From Cephalotrichum gorgonifer (taxonomy: Eukaryota; Ascomycota; Sordariomycetes; Microascales; Microascaceae): DNA of 64,000 nucleotides. The stretch is from assembly GCA_900312665.1 (NCBI GenBank), contig ONZQ02000013.1, forward strand, positions 992,001 through 1,056,000. The letters are read 5' to 3'. Below the pieces are notes generated by a model. That model had not been told where the DNA came from and ran no database searches. It saw only the letters and a program-made list of their open reading frames with translations. Shown here piece by piece: positions 22,463 to 33,700 of the stretch; position 1 is the stretch's first letter; each line of letters opens with the position of its first letter. The translations under genes and the position numbers were made by a program.

Positions 22463-25197
22463 CTAACGGTAGCCCGGACCAGCATATCGGGATCCAGGAT
22501 GCATACGGCCTCCTCCCATTCCCGGGCCCATAGCAGGTCCCGGTCGAGTGGCACTGGCTGGATTGGTGCAAAGCATGCCGACTCGGGAACCGAATTTGGA
22601 ACCACGCAACGAGACCATGTGCTTTCTGATATGAGCAGCGACGATGTCACGGTGCTGAGGGCTGGCGTGTGTCAGGATGTACTGGATCAAGTAGTTCCCG
22701 TATTGGTCGCTGGCAATATCAATAAGCGGAATGCGCGGCCGGTCGGGCCGGCCCTCACAGACACGATCGAGGTATCGACCGAGAAACTCCGGCCCACCAA
22801 TTTTCAGACACTTCTCGACAACCTTGGAGGCGAACTGATCCGTGCTGTACTCTGCAGCATATCGAATAACGTGGTCGATCGCGCGGCTTCGGTCGGCTGG
22901 AGAGCCGTGCTCGCAAACGTGCTGAATACACCAGTTGCCAAACTGACCATGGGCGACAATGTCAATGTTGGCCAGGACTTCCTCGATGCATGGCCGCTGC
23001 GAACCGAGGAGTGTTAGTCGATCGTGTTCCCTCCGGCATTCAAACCAGGGCCTTACCTTGTCGTCTTCCAGGCAGTTTTCAAAAATGTTCTGGACAACCA
23101 AACTGCCAGTTTCGCCCAGCGCAACCTCGTGCCACATGCCACGCAGAGCTTCGTTGACATATTTCATTATCTGAGGAGGCGAGTCGGTCCAGCGGAGCTC
23201 AAAGAGCTTCTGCCAAACATGGCAAGCGTATCGATGGATGACAGTCTCCGGGATTCGTCTCAGAAGCTCGTGGACCATGATCGCCTTATACTCCTCTGGA
23301 ACGGAGTCAAATGCTTTCTGAACGACGTGGCAGCCGAAAGGGTCCATCGATAGATTGAGGGTGTTGCCACGGATGGCTTCGGCAATCTTGATGACCTGCT
23401 CGGGCGTGCCGTGTTCAAAGCAGCGCTGAACCAGGAAATTTCCGAACCGATTAACCATCAAAGGGTACGCCTGGGAGACAATGGCTTCGACAATGTCGTA
23501 CTTTTGCTCGGGCGTGCCGACCTTGAGTTTCTGCTGGAGGAATATAGACGCCTGCTGGTCGTTGTTGCAGACAATCTTATCGACGATGTACTTCCAATTG
23601 CAGTTGACGTTGCGGTCGAGGAGGCGACGGTAATTGAGAGGCTCGGTCGTGGGTAGGTAGGTTTGACCTTCGGTAGCGACTGCCTATACCTATGGTTAGC
23701 CAAGTAGTACGTGAGGAGGCAACATCTACGGGTGGCCAGTGAACATACCTCGTTCTTCCAGCCGGAACTCGAGGTAAACTCCGTTGCATGAGGCGACAGC
23801 GCACTGGCAATTGGCTGAGGTTGATAGCCCGGGTAGACACCCATTCCGATAGCCTGAGGGCCCGGCAGAATGCTCGCACCTCCGGTTGGCTGGCTCGGGA
23901 TCATATCGTACTGACTGACGGGCTGATTGTACGGGCCGGGCCCGTACGGGCTATTGAAAGGCCCGGGGGACGCAAATCGGCTGTCGAATCTGTTCCCGCG
24001 GCGTCCCCCGGCGGGTCGGAAGAACATGTCCGAGTCCGGCGTGAGTCGACCGCTGCTCCGGTAGTTATCCACCTGGCTGAACGGATTGTTGCCATCGGCG
24101 AATGTTTGGCCGAAAGTGTTGCGGGGACCAAACCAGCTGGAACCATTGGAGCTCTCCGAGGATGGGGGAGGGACACCATGAATTGACCCCCTGGGATTCC
24201 CAGTCAACATGACGCCGGAAGGAGCCCTATTGAGAGGAGCAATGGACAAGGTATCCCCGGTTTCCGAGAAGGAGTCCTCATTTACCCAGATGTTCCCTTG
24301 CGTCATGGCAGGCATCTGCCCAGCGCCTTGGCCTTGTCCCTGTTCCATCTCAGGTTTAGTCCCATGCAAATCACCCTTGTCTTCAAAACGAGAGAGTTTA
24401 GCTTGGGCCTCAGCCAATCTAAGCTTGAGTTGGAGAACTTCGTCAGCGGCTGCATCTCCCTGATTGATGGAGGCACTAGCCGGACGGGTCGTGGGCCCGG
24501 TCGATGGAAAGGCGTCGGTGGCTGGGGTTATAGGGACCGAGTTGCTTGATGATGTATGCTCCAAACCTCGGGAATAGCTTTTCCCATCGCCAGCGCCGGA
24601 TTTGAGAGCCTCGTTCTGCTGGGCTAGAATATCTCTCTGCTCCGAGAGCCTCGCAAGAATCACATCCAGAGGTGGCGAGTCTCTCATGGGCATGTTTTCC
24701 TGGTTGTTGGACAACTATTCTTGGAGATTAGTGGTGATTGGATGGCAACCAAAGACATGCTCGTGCTGGAAAGGGCTCACTTTGGCACCGCCTTGGGCGT
24801 TTGACAGTTTAGAGGTGATCAAGGCCACGACTGGATTGTCAACGGGTCGTCCAGCCCCCGTTCCCTGTGGGCGAACCAAACATTAACAATCGAACAGACA
24901 GCTAGAGCCTCGGCAGTTTGTATAGGAAGAATGAAAGGATAGGGGAAATGGGCTCGGTCTCAAAGAGAGTCGGCTTATATTGTGACTTGGAATGGGCAAG
25001 GGTTGGTGCTCGAGAGGCTAGAAAGAAAGACAACAAGCGGAATCATGCAGACCCGAGCTGGGTATAGGAAACTAGGGAAAGATAAAACATACGCGATGGC
25101 TGATGGCTCCCGGCCCATCGCCTTTCATGTCTCTCTCAACAGGGCGGCTGAGAGCGGCTGTGCTGGTGCGTGAAGACGAGGGGTTCTGGTCACCCAT
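22463..25197 (-). CDS. Pumilio/PUF-family RNA-binding protein
   Basis: Binds 3' UTR elements of mRNAs to control their stability, translation or location. Five exons give 771 residues: 25197-25093, 24864-24781, 24714-23749, 23683-23057 and 22996-22463. The first two exons are short and encode MGDQNPSSSR... and ...RPVDNPVVALITSKLSN. The apparent start inside exon 3 is a TTG and is not the true start. About 380 residues are Gln/Ser/Gly/Pro-rich, with a coiled coil near DEVLQLKLRLAEAQAKL. Puf repeats follow, with cores such as NRFGNFLVQRCFEHG, DPFGCHVVQKAF, GQFGNWCIQHVCEHG, DQFASKVVEKCL and DQYGNYLIQYIL. The atypical repeat HRYACHVWQKLFELRW is shared by a filamentous-fungal subgroup. The last intron (23056-22997) is 60 bases, in frame and free of stops, so a naive reading adds 20 false residues. 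The C-terminus is Gly/Met-rich. Confidence 0.92.
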
Positions 25198-26147
25198 CTT
25201 GGATTCCAAAATCTGATTGCGCGGTAGGTAGATGGCTCGAGTGAAGTTAACTGGGGGTAATCAGGATATCAAAAAGTAGATCTCTGAGCGGAAATGAGAA
25301 GTGGTGGTGCTGAGAGAGACGATGGCAGTAATTCTCCGTTTCTGATTCTGAAGAATCAATGAACCTCAAAGGAGAAGGGCGGCATCAATAAATTGGCGAG
25401 GTGGTCGGAGGAGGCTTAGAAGGAGGGAATGGTCTGCAGGGTGGAAGGAAGGTGAGGCAGGAGAGCGCGGGGAAGGCACAGGTGGAGGTTGACCGGAATC
25501 TAAAAGGGCAGGCGCGACTGGAGAGGGGGCAGAACCCACCTCATATTAGGCCCAGTTCATTCCTCGGCGTCTGGGAGAAGAACCGATAGGAGGCAGGATG
25601 CATGCTTTGTGGCCAAACTGGTCACATCCCAGGCGATTTGGAAATGGCTGGGGCCCAGAAGGGATGTGTGCCACCGGTAACGAAAGGAAAGAGCTGTTTT
25701 ACGTCTATACTTGACATCGCCGGGGTATCTCTTTCCTGGCGCTAACCGCAGAACGCCTACCTAGTTAGACTGTAGGCTCCATTTCATTTGCCGCCAGAGC
25801 ATACATTGTATCCATGCCTTAGACGCTCCGTTAGGGGTCGCAAAATGGCGCTGGTGTCCATCAGAGCACACCGAGGTAGTAAAAGTAGAGAAGTAGGAAT
25901 CGCAAGGTGGCTCTGCTTTGGGACTGATCATCCGTCGTCAAGCAGCAGTCGCTGCCGGCATAGATCATCACCATGAGGACTATCCCGAAATTAAACACAC
26001 ATTTGACGTTGACAGGCACATCCGTACCACTGCGCGAGCGCTCCGCCTTCGAGTGTTCCAAAAGTCCAACTATGCATACATATATTCGAGGTTGTCTATC
26101 GTACCAGGGGCCGCTACTATACAGGGTCGAAGATTCAAAACCGGCTC
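25198..26147. other. Intergenic region
   Basis: Promoter of the PUF gene and 3' flank of the mS33 gene. Purine-rich around 25400-25560. The minus-strand frame running into it from 26415 is a read-through of mS33 introns. Confidence 0.6.
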
Positions 26148-26639
26148 TTACTTCTTCCGCTTCGGGTGCGCTATTGGCGACATTAGTAGGGTGCTTATCG
26201 AACGTTCTTCGGCCTGACATACCTGGGGGCGCCGTCTTCTTTTTCGGCGCGCGCTTGCCTCGGTCGTGTACCCTAGTCATCGTTAGCATTCCCGGGCCCT
26301 GTTCGAAGCTAGCCATCCCGTGCTTTACGTACTCTTCGATGTGCTCCAACCGCTCCTGCTCCTCTACATCGTACGTCTCGATATTCGGCCCAAAGGCATT
26401 GTTCAACTCCTTCAAGGTAATCCTAGCGGTCGGGTAGTACGAAGCAAGCGCGGGCCCTCGTAGCCTCTGGCGCAGGACCTTGTTGCCGAGTCGTAGGCCC
26501 TTGGGGTTATAGACTGTCGCGAAGACCTGACATTGCGCCTGGGGAGAGTTAGTGAGGGATCGCCAATTGAGTGGGAAGGAAGACTGGGGGGGCTATTTAC
26601 CTTCATAAGGTCGAGAACTCTCGCCCTTGGAACGCTCAT
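26148..26639 (-). CDS. RSM27: Mitochondrial small ribosomal subunit protein mS33 (Rsm27)
   Basis: A component of the mitochondrial 37S subunit. Four exons give 105 residues: 26639-26601, 26538-26333, 26272-26223 and 26170-26148. The start MSVPRARVLDLMK and the body YNPKGLRLGNKVLRQRLRGP, LKELNNAFGPNIETYDVEEQ and ERLEHIEEVHDRGKRAPKKK agree with the fungal MRPS33/Rsm27 family in sequence and length. The tail PAHPKRKK is encoded by a 23-base last exon. Intron 2 (26332-26273) is 60 bases, in frame and without stops; its donor is GTACGT, chosen because it alone preserves the GKRAPKKK frame. Divergent from the aldo-keto reductase gene across 700 bases. Confidence 0.92.
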
Positions 26640-27339
26640 CTTGTCGGTTGGGGTGGCCGGGGAACTGCTCTATCGAGGCATAGACAGACGACGCGAGACG
26701 AGAAAATGGATGTCGCTGGTGAGGTTTATTGTGGGGCGCAAGCTGTGACGCAGGATTGCGGTTAAGCCACAAATACGCCACAAGCCTCAATCCCCAATTT
26801 CTCCCAGTCAGTCGGCCCAGAGCAGGGGTACTGGGGTACTTCGAAATCTGATCCCACCCTTGCTTAATACTCCGCAATACAATGGGATGGCATTGTCCTA
26901 ACCCCCACGAGCCTGCGATGGTGCCAACCAATATCATGCACACTCCCGATTCCAGCTCCAACTCCGATTCCGGGAATGCATCTGTAGCGTACACGAGAAT
27001 CGGGCCTAGCGCGATTCTGCGGGAACTGACGCAATTTGCCCATGCCCAAGACGTAACTGTCGCAAGTCCTGAGTCGTCGTGAATAATACGTAGAGTGTAG
27101 AGTGGTGGTTACCAAACGTGCTCTTCGACTGGATTGCATCAAAACCTACATATCTAGCCATTACTAAACATCTCTCCGTTGAGGTTTGACCGATCGTATA
27201 AGTATATGATATGGGTCTCGTGGAGCCATCCTGTTCCAACCTAGGCCTATGACTCGAAACTCCTACCACAGGCCATGCAAGTAGGACCCCGCTGTCGTTA
27301 GTAGATATATACCCCCAACAACATATCCCACCCGCAAGC
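26640..27339. other. Divergent promoter region, mS33 / aldo-keto reductase
   Basis: About 700 bases between two start codons on opposite strands. No gene is supported, and no specific binding site stands out to me. Confidence 0.6.
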
Positions 27340-28369
27340 ATGTCCGCAGATAAGGTCCCCAGCTTTAAGCTGAATGATGGGAACTCCATCCCAGCGGTAT
27401 GGTTACACGGATGAAATAAAAGACTCCGAGTTATATAGGTCGTGTTGCTAACATGAGTGGTCGCAGCTCGCCTTTGGATTGGGAACTTCACGCAAGAATG
27501 ACAGCGACGCTTCTCTCATCGAACTCACCAAGAATGCCATCGAAACGGGCTTCCTACACCTCGATGGCGCGCAAAGTAAGCCCCCCCCCCTTTCTTCAGA
27601 GACTCTAACATATTACTAACCCCGGGTCCAAGTGTATGATAACGAAGAAGAGCTAGGCGCCGCCATCCGCGCCTCCAATGTCCCCCGCAGCTCCCTCTTC
27701 GTAACCACAAAGCACTCCTACCACTACAAGCTCCCCGCCCCCGAATCCCTCGCTGAGTCCCTCTCCAAGCTTGGCCTAGACTACGTGGACCTCTTCCTCA
27801 TCCACCACCCCTTCACGTCCCCGCCGGGCACGACCCCGGACCCGGATGTAGAGGCCGCCTCGCTCCGGCGCACCTGGGCGCACCTCGAGGATCTCGCCGC
27901 GGCAGGGAAGGCGCGCTCCATCGGCGTGTCGAACTTCAGAAAGGACCACCTGGAGATCATCCTCCGCGAAGCCAGGGTCGTCCCCGCCGTGAACCAGATA
28001 GAATTCCACCCCTACCTCCAGCACGGGGACCTCCTCGACTTCCATAGGAAGCACGGCATCGTGACGGCCGCCTACGGGCCCCTCGTGCCCCTCACGCGGA
28101 GCGTCGACGGCCCCGTCGTCCCGCTGTGGAAGAGCCTGGCGGAGAAGTACGGCGTCACGGAGTCGGAGGTGGGACTGCGATGGGCTCTGGACCAGGGTGT
28201 GGTGGCCGTCACGACGAGCTCCAAGCACGAGAGGCTGAGAGGCTATATCGAGAGGCTGTCCACCTTCAGTCTAGCAGAGGCGGAAGTGAGGGAAATTTCC
28301 GAGGCCGGGAAGCAAAAGCACTATCGGGCGTTTTTCTTGAATCGGTATGCTCCCGATGATACGCGGTAG
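27340..28369 (+). CDS. Aldo-keto reductase
   Basis: An NADPH-dependent carbonyl reductase of the AKR family. Three exons, 27340-27396, 27467-27575 and 27633-28369, encode 300 residues. Seen in order: MSADKVPSFKLNDGNSIPA, LAFGLGTS, LDGAQMYDNEEELG with the catalytic Asp and Tyr, the catalytic Lys in VTTKHSY, and His in LIHHPF. GVSNFRKDHLEIIL and AVNQIEFHPYLQ follow. The cofactor-binding motif near the C-terminus reads TSSKHERLR. The join Q-M-Y across intron 2 restores the active-site tyrosine segment. The last exon is much more GC-rich than the first two. The substrate cannot be told from sequence. Convergent with the complex I subunit gene, about 300 bases away. Confidence 0.92.
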
Positions 28370-28669
28370 GACATCCAATACGCCGTAGACTCAAGTTACA
28401 TGCAAAGACGTCAACTTTTCTCCCAAAGTTGTACAAGGAGGTTGAACAGCTTCCTGAACTGGTAAAAAAAAGTATTTTTGGTCTCGCCTTGACGCGTTCT
28501 ACCCTGACCTAAATCGAGAAGAACATTATGTACACTGTAATGCCATCAGACCTGAGTACAGCTAATAAACAGTCTATCCGTCCCCTCCCCTTCCCCCCTT
28601 TCCATCCTCCCGGTGAGCGGACACCCCGACGCAAACCCCATCCTGCCTCTCATAGTCTATTCCCACATC
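28370..28669. other. Convergent 3' flanks
   Basis: A 300-base spacer between the stop codons of the aldo-keto reductase and the complex I subunit. Nothing else is seen. Confidence 0.6.
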
Positions 28670-31254
28670 TTACGCGCCGTAGGCGATCTGGCCCATGGGC
28701 CTGTCCTCTTCCACACCGGGCGCCATGAAGTTCGTGCGCGGGTCGCCGGTCGCCTTGGCGGCAGAGCAGCGGGCCATCGTAGGGGAGCTAAAGGAAGAGA
28801 TGTTAGTTTTCTTCTCCGCACTCGAAACTCTCGGAGGGATTTAGGGGGATACAAGGCACAGAGCACTGTGACAAGCAGAGGCATGGTACGAACCTTCTTG
28901 ATATGACGTCGGTGAAGTAGAAGTTCTCAATCACCTTGGTGAGAACCTGCCCAGTGGGCTTAGACCCCTTGTTCTGGTCCACCAGCTGCACCTTGCTCAG
29001 CTTCGGCAGGGCAACGGGCTCGACGACATCGTAGGCGGCGAGGGCCGGGCTAATCTCGGCCATCCTCTCTCGGAGAACAGCTAGATCGTCGTAGGGGAGG
29101 GGTGCGCCCAGGAACTCGCTAGCCGCACGGATGATCTTCCAGTCCGTCCTAGAGGCACCGGGAAGCGACGTCGCAGCGCGAGTCGTCTGCACACGACCCT
29201 CGGTGTTGACGTAGGTACCGGCCTTCTCGGTGTAGGCGGCGCCGGGGAGAATAACATCCGCGATCTGAGCCCCCTTGTCACCGTGGTGGCCCTGGTAAAT
29301 CACAAACGCATCCTTGGGGATATCGGCAGGGTTGAATTCGTCGGCGCCGAGGAGCCAGACGATCTTGGGCGTGGTCGCCGCGACAGCGGGAGAGGGAGTG
29401 ACGAAGCCGACCTCGAAGGCACCCGCGCGCGAAGCCGCCCGCTGAAGAATGTTGAAACCGTTCCACTCCTCAGTCTGGAAGTTGGCGGCGTTCTTGTCGA
29501 CAAAGGCACCGATGGTCTCGTAGAAGGCCTTGGCATCGGGGTGGTCGGTAACACCAGACCCGACAACGATCATCGGGCGCTTAGCAGCCTGGAGCTTCTT
29601 GCCGAAAGGCCCAGCAAGGGCCTTCTTGAGGGCGGCGTGGTCTGCGCCGAGGTGCTCGAACTCGAAAGTGGAGTCCCAGGCCTCGCCAACAACAGCGACC
29701 TCTAGATCAGAGCGGAGCCACTGCTTGCGAATCCTGGCGTTCAAGCCGGCAGCCTCATGCCGAGGGTTGCTTCCGACAATAAGCATGCAGTCGACCTCCT
29801 CAATGCCCCAGATCTTGGAGTTGAAGCGGTAGTTGGACCTCACGTCAACGCCGTGGGGAACGGGCTGGCTTCCGGTGGGCGTGTCCAGGGCAAGGTTCTC
29901 AGATCCTAGCCTGTTGGCCATATCCTTCATCACGACCATCGATTCGACATCCGTGAGCTCTCCAGCAATGGCCTTGAACTCGTTTGCCTGGGGCTTGAGC
30001 CTGTCGAAGGCGGCGGTAATCTCACCGAGCGCCTGCTCCCAATCGGCGGGCTCGAACTTGCCTTCCCGCTTGACGAGAGGCATGGTGAGACGCTGAGTCT
30101 TTAGGCCGTCACAAGCGAAGCGGCTCTTGTCGTTGATCCACTCCTCGTTGACGTCGTCATTCAGGCGAGGGAGGATCCTCATCACCTCCAGGCCCCTCGA
30201 ATCGACACGAATGTTGGAACCAAGACCGTCGAGGACGTCGATGGACTCGGTGTGCTTGAGCTCCCAAGGCCTGGCGCGGAAGGCATAAGGCTTGGAGGTC
30301 AGGGCACCGACGGGGCACAGGTCGATAACGTTTCCAGACATCTCGGAGTCGAGGTTTTTCTCGAGGTAGGTGCCGATTTGGAGGTCGTTTCCTCGTCCAG
30401 TAGATCCGAGCTCGGTGGCACCGGCGACATCGTTGGCGAATCGGACACATCGGGTGCAGTGGATGCAGCGGTTCATCGACGTCTTGATCAGGGGACCAAT
30501 GTTCTTGTCCTCAACGGCACGCTTGCCGCCGATCTCATGGAACCGGCCGCGGTCCGCTCCGTACCGCATGGATTGATCTTGGAGATCACACTCACCTCCC
30601 TGGTCACAGATGGGACAGTCCAAGGGATGGTTCGCGAGTAGGAACTCCATCACACCTTCGCGGGCCTTGTGGACGAGGGGCGAGTTGGTCTTGACAACCA
30701 TGCCGGGCTGGACGGGCCACGCGCAGGACGCAACGGGCTTTGGCGCTCTCTCAACCTCAACTAGGCACATACGGCAGTTTCCAGCAATCATCAATTTTCT
30801 ATTCGGCCGTTAGAGATCGTCTTTCGGGGCTATACGCGTCGATTTCGGGGTGTATGCATACTCATGATAGCAATATCTAGAGAAATCAATCGTTAGTACT
30901 AGCCTTGGAGATTGTGTACCTCTTGGGGGGGAAGGGATTCCACGAACCTTGGTACCGTTGCTCCGGCCTTCTCACACGCCTGAATAAGGGCGGAACCAGC
31001 TGCAAACAAATTAGCTTGACGACTCTCTCCTCCCTAGCAAAGTCAGCCCGTACCTTCTATGGACACCTTCTTCCCATCTAAAACATTGTTAGCAGATATC
31101 CCAAGACCAATTGGCTATCCACAGGGCGTGGCGTCGTACCGATGGTTACTTCCACCTCAGCCGGCCTCTGGACTGTCGCCGAGAAAGCCCTCGAGGCTTT
31201 GGCGACATGCTTGCCTTGCCGCCAGGCCGATCGTGCCAGAGTCTGCCGCAGCAT
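28670..31254 (-). CDS. nuo78: NADH:ubiquinone oxidoreductase 78-kDa subunit (complex I, NDUFS1)
   Basis: An iron-sulfur subunit of the complex I peripheral arm in the mitochondrial matrix. Six exons give 742 residues: 31254-31140, 31077-31054, 30999-30948, 30876-30862, 30798-28894 and 28787-28670. The N-terminus MLRQTLARSAWRQGKHVAKA is a typical presequence. The [2Fe-2S] ligands appear in RYCYHEKLMIAGNCRMC. The second ferredoxin-like cluster lies in HPLDCPICDQGGECDLQD (about 126-142) and the next in NRCIHCTRCVRF. The molybdopterin-oxidoreductase-like domain follows, with HGVDVRSNYRFNSKIWGIEE. The last exon encodes SSPTMARCSAAKATGDPRTN to the end. Exon 4 is only 15 bases, and introns 3 and 5 begin with GTTCGT. 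All joins are in phase and give continuous family sequence. Confidence 0.96.
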
Positions 31255-32037
31255 CGTGTCGCCCCGAGGTACTGCAAGGAAAGACGATGGGTGGGCGTAG
31301 CTTGTTCCGGGGGCAAAGCGGGTGACTTGTGAAGAGGGGAGCCTCTGTTTGATCTGTCGTTCGTTGTGAGGTAGTTTGAGCGCACATCCGACCGAGGAGA
31401 ACTTGCTGGGTGCGGAACTGATTACTTCACCCGTGATTGGCCAATGCCTAGGTGCCTGAGGCCGAAACCCCATCCCGACCACAGCGGAGCTCCAGTCACC
31501 TAGCAATAAAAAGCGGCTCAATTTTTTGGGACTCTTGGTCTTTCTTTTCCTTCCCTCTCATTAAATTGTATCACGGGCACATTTATTGTAGGAGAGCTTG
31601 AGCTCTTCGCTGCGCAAGCGGTGCATAGTTCTTAATCGAGCCCTCCTCTATCATGTGTCCCAGAGTAAATTTTAGACTCCGATTTGGAGGCATTGAAGAG
31701 CCCAAAAGCTCAATGACCTCTGCTTCTTACCGCCGGTTGTCACATCTTCACGAACACTCCTGCGTGTTTGGCGAAGGGAAGAGTCTTGCGGATAAGATTT
31801 AGGATCGGGTGCTGCCGGATAGGCGGCCGACCCTCTCTGCCTTGATTTATCTCTAACGGCATCCGTATCTTGATCCGTCCCGTGAACTGTAATATTACAA
31901 GTAATAGACCTTTGGGCTCCAAACTGCTAACCGGTCCATTGAGACGCCGAACCCCTACGCCTGGACACCACGTCCATAGGCGCTATTTATACAATGGTAC
32001 CTCTTCGGTGGCCAAGTCTCTGCGGCATCAACGCCCG
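31255..32037. other. Intergenic region upstream of the complex I subunit gene
   Basis: Promoter and leader of the 78-kDa subunit gene and 3' flank of the next minus-strand gene. No further gene is supported. Confidence 0.6.
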
Positions 32038-32610
32038 TCAGCCTTCGGATTCCTTCTCCGTCCGCCCTCGGATCTCGGCTTGTAGAGCCCTCTGGTACTC
32101 GTCTTGGATAGACTCCATGTGCTTTCCGTAGGCCTCCACCTGGTGCACTGCCTGCTCGACTAAATCCTGCACGCGCCAACTGAAATGCTCCCTCAGCGTC
32201 GCCGGCGGTCCACGCCCGAAGAAGTCCGGGTAGGGTATCTCTTGTAGATTGGGGTCGTTCCCTGGCACAGGCGCGGTCTCCAGCCTCATGACTATGGCGT
32301 CGTACTCTTCCTCGCTGATGCCAGCGGGGACCTGGGCAGACTCCGGGTGCGCTCGCTCTTCCTCCTTGGCTTCGCGCATGAGGGCCTGCTTCTCTTGGGT
32401 CATGATCTGTATGATGTTGGCCTTTACCTTGGCGGTGTGGGCGTCGATGTTGCGCATGGTCTGCTCGATGCGCTGGACGTTGTTTTTCGGCTTGTCGTCT
32501 AGAGGGGCGGCTAGGTCGGTCGTGATAGGGACGAATATGCTAGGCGCAACGGATATCAGCGGCTGGTTTCCCAGCTGGGCCCCGCCCTGTTGGGTTTCCG
32601 TGGAAGCCAT
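32038..32610 (-). CDS. Hypothetical coiled-coil protein
   Basis: A frame of 190 residues from the ATG at 32610 (context AAAGATGGC). The frame is open upstream but without a better-supported start. The N-terminal 40 residues are hydrophobic/proline-rich (NQPLISVAPSIFVPITTDLA). Residues about 50-90 are charged and helical (NVQRIEQTMRNIDAHTAKVK, then KQALMREAKEEER). A middle segment EIPYPDFFGRGPP is followed by a second helical stretch ending EYQRALQAEIRGRTE. The composition is coding-like and there are no membrane segments. I do not recognise the family. Confidence 0.6.
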   Translation of the reverse strand: MASTETQQGGAQLGNQPLISVAPSIFVPITTDLAAPLDDKPKNNVQRIEQTMRNIDAHTAKVKANIIQIMTQEKQALMREAKEEERAHPESAQVPAGISEEEYDAIVMRLETAPVPGNDPNLQEIPYPDFFGRGPPATLREHFSWRVQDLVEQAVHQVEAYGKHMESIQDEYQRALQAEIRGRTEKESEG

Positions 32611-33700
32611 CTTTGGGACGATGACATGAAATAACAAAAGAGCAAGGTCGGAGGGCGAATGGCCAAGCGGCAAGTCGCCAAAAGGAGGGCGTGGGAGGAG
32701 GGAGGGGGGAGTGGTTGATTTGAGAAGGTGAGCTTCCTTCCCAGCTCCTCGGCGATAGGTTGGTGGTGGGGAAAGTTTCAAGGCGCCGCCCTGTGGAGTA
32801 TAGTCCTTGGATTTGCATGATTGCCCGCTCCGCGAGTACCCCGGGCGTTGCTTTCGTAAACGTGAACCGGGATACCAGGTAATATTACTTCGAGTACTTA
32901 CGCATAGCCAACACCTCTCCCCCCTTCATCCCTTGCCCGATGCACAGTTATATCTGCGCTGCCTCCGCTACGGCGACTAGATATCAGCTTTCGTGCCCTT
33001 CTCTAGGGGGGAGCAAGATACTCATACCCTTCCTCATGACTCGGCGGCCCAGGCCGGTGTAGATTCGCGCTCATTTTGGGCTCATTAGTTGTCGATCTAT
33101 TGGCTTCGATAAGGCGGCGGCCGGACGGGTAAGGAATCGTATTGCCGCGTCGCGGAGCTGAGATGGCAGGGCGGGAGGTAACGAGTAATTGGAAGAAGGA
33201 GAGAAGAGGAGGGAGACACCTAGGTGAGAATGGGAGAGTGAACAGGCTTGTATATGGGAATTTCAACCGGCAGGTTGGAAAGTCAAGGCACAAAATCTGC
33301 GGCGCCTGAGGTGAGCACACCCACCTCATTTACTCCTATATCTACATGTAAACACCAGGAATCAGAATCCCATTTCCAGCAGTCGTGAACCATGATCCAA
33401 TACCCTGAGAAAATCGAGCGGACAGAGTACTTTTGTCATTTCCTTACTACACCTTAGCAGATTAAGGCTATATCCTTAGTTCTTATTCAAAAGCCCGTCT
33501 CACCTAGCATACTCTATCAATATATTCTTCCTCTTAGAATTTCCCTTCCTTTAGTATATCGAGCTGGCTCCCAATGGTACCCTGTTGACCATTCTGTTGA
33601 GCACTCCACAAGCTCACTGCCACAGCATTCACAGTAATACCTGCATCGAAAAGGTACTCCTCGCAATCGGGGGCCTCTTATTTAGATACTACTCCGAAAC
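32611..33700. other. Intergenic region
   Basis: Between the hypothetical coiled-coil gene and the 3' end of the SRPK-like gene, both minus. A short frame beginning MSANLHRPGPPSHEE (ATG at 33074) ends at a GTATGA donor-like site and might be a leader exon or a very small gene. It is too short to call. Confidence 0.45.

Noticed and set aside
22463..24714. PUF gene starting inside exon 3 at 24714
   Set aside because: The apparent start is TTG right after a splice acceptor; two upstream coding exons join in phase to an ATG at 25197.
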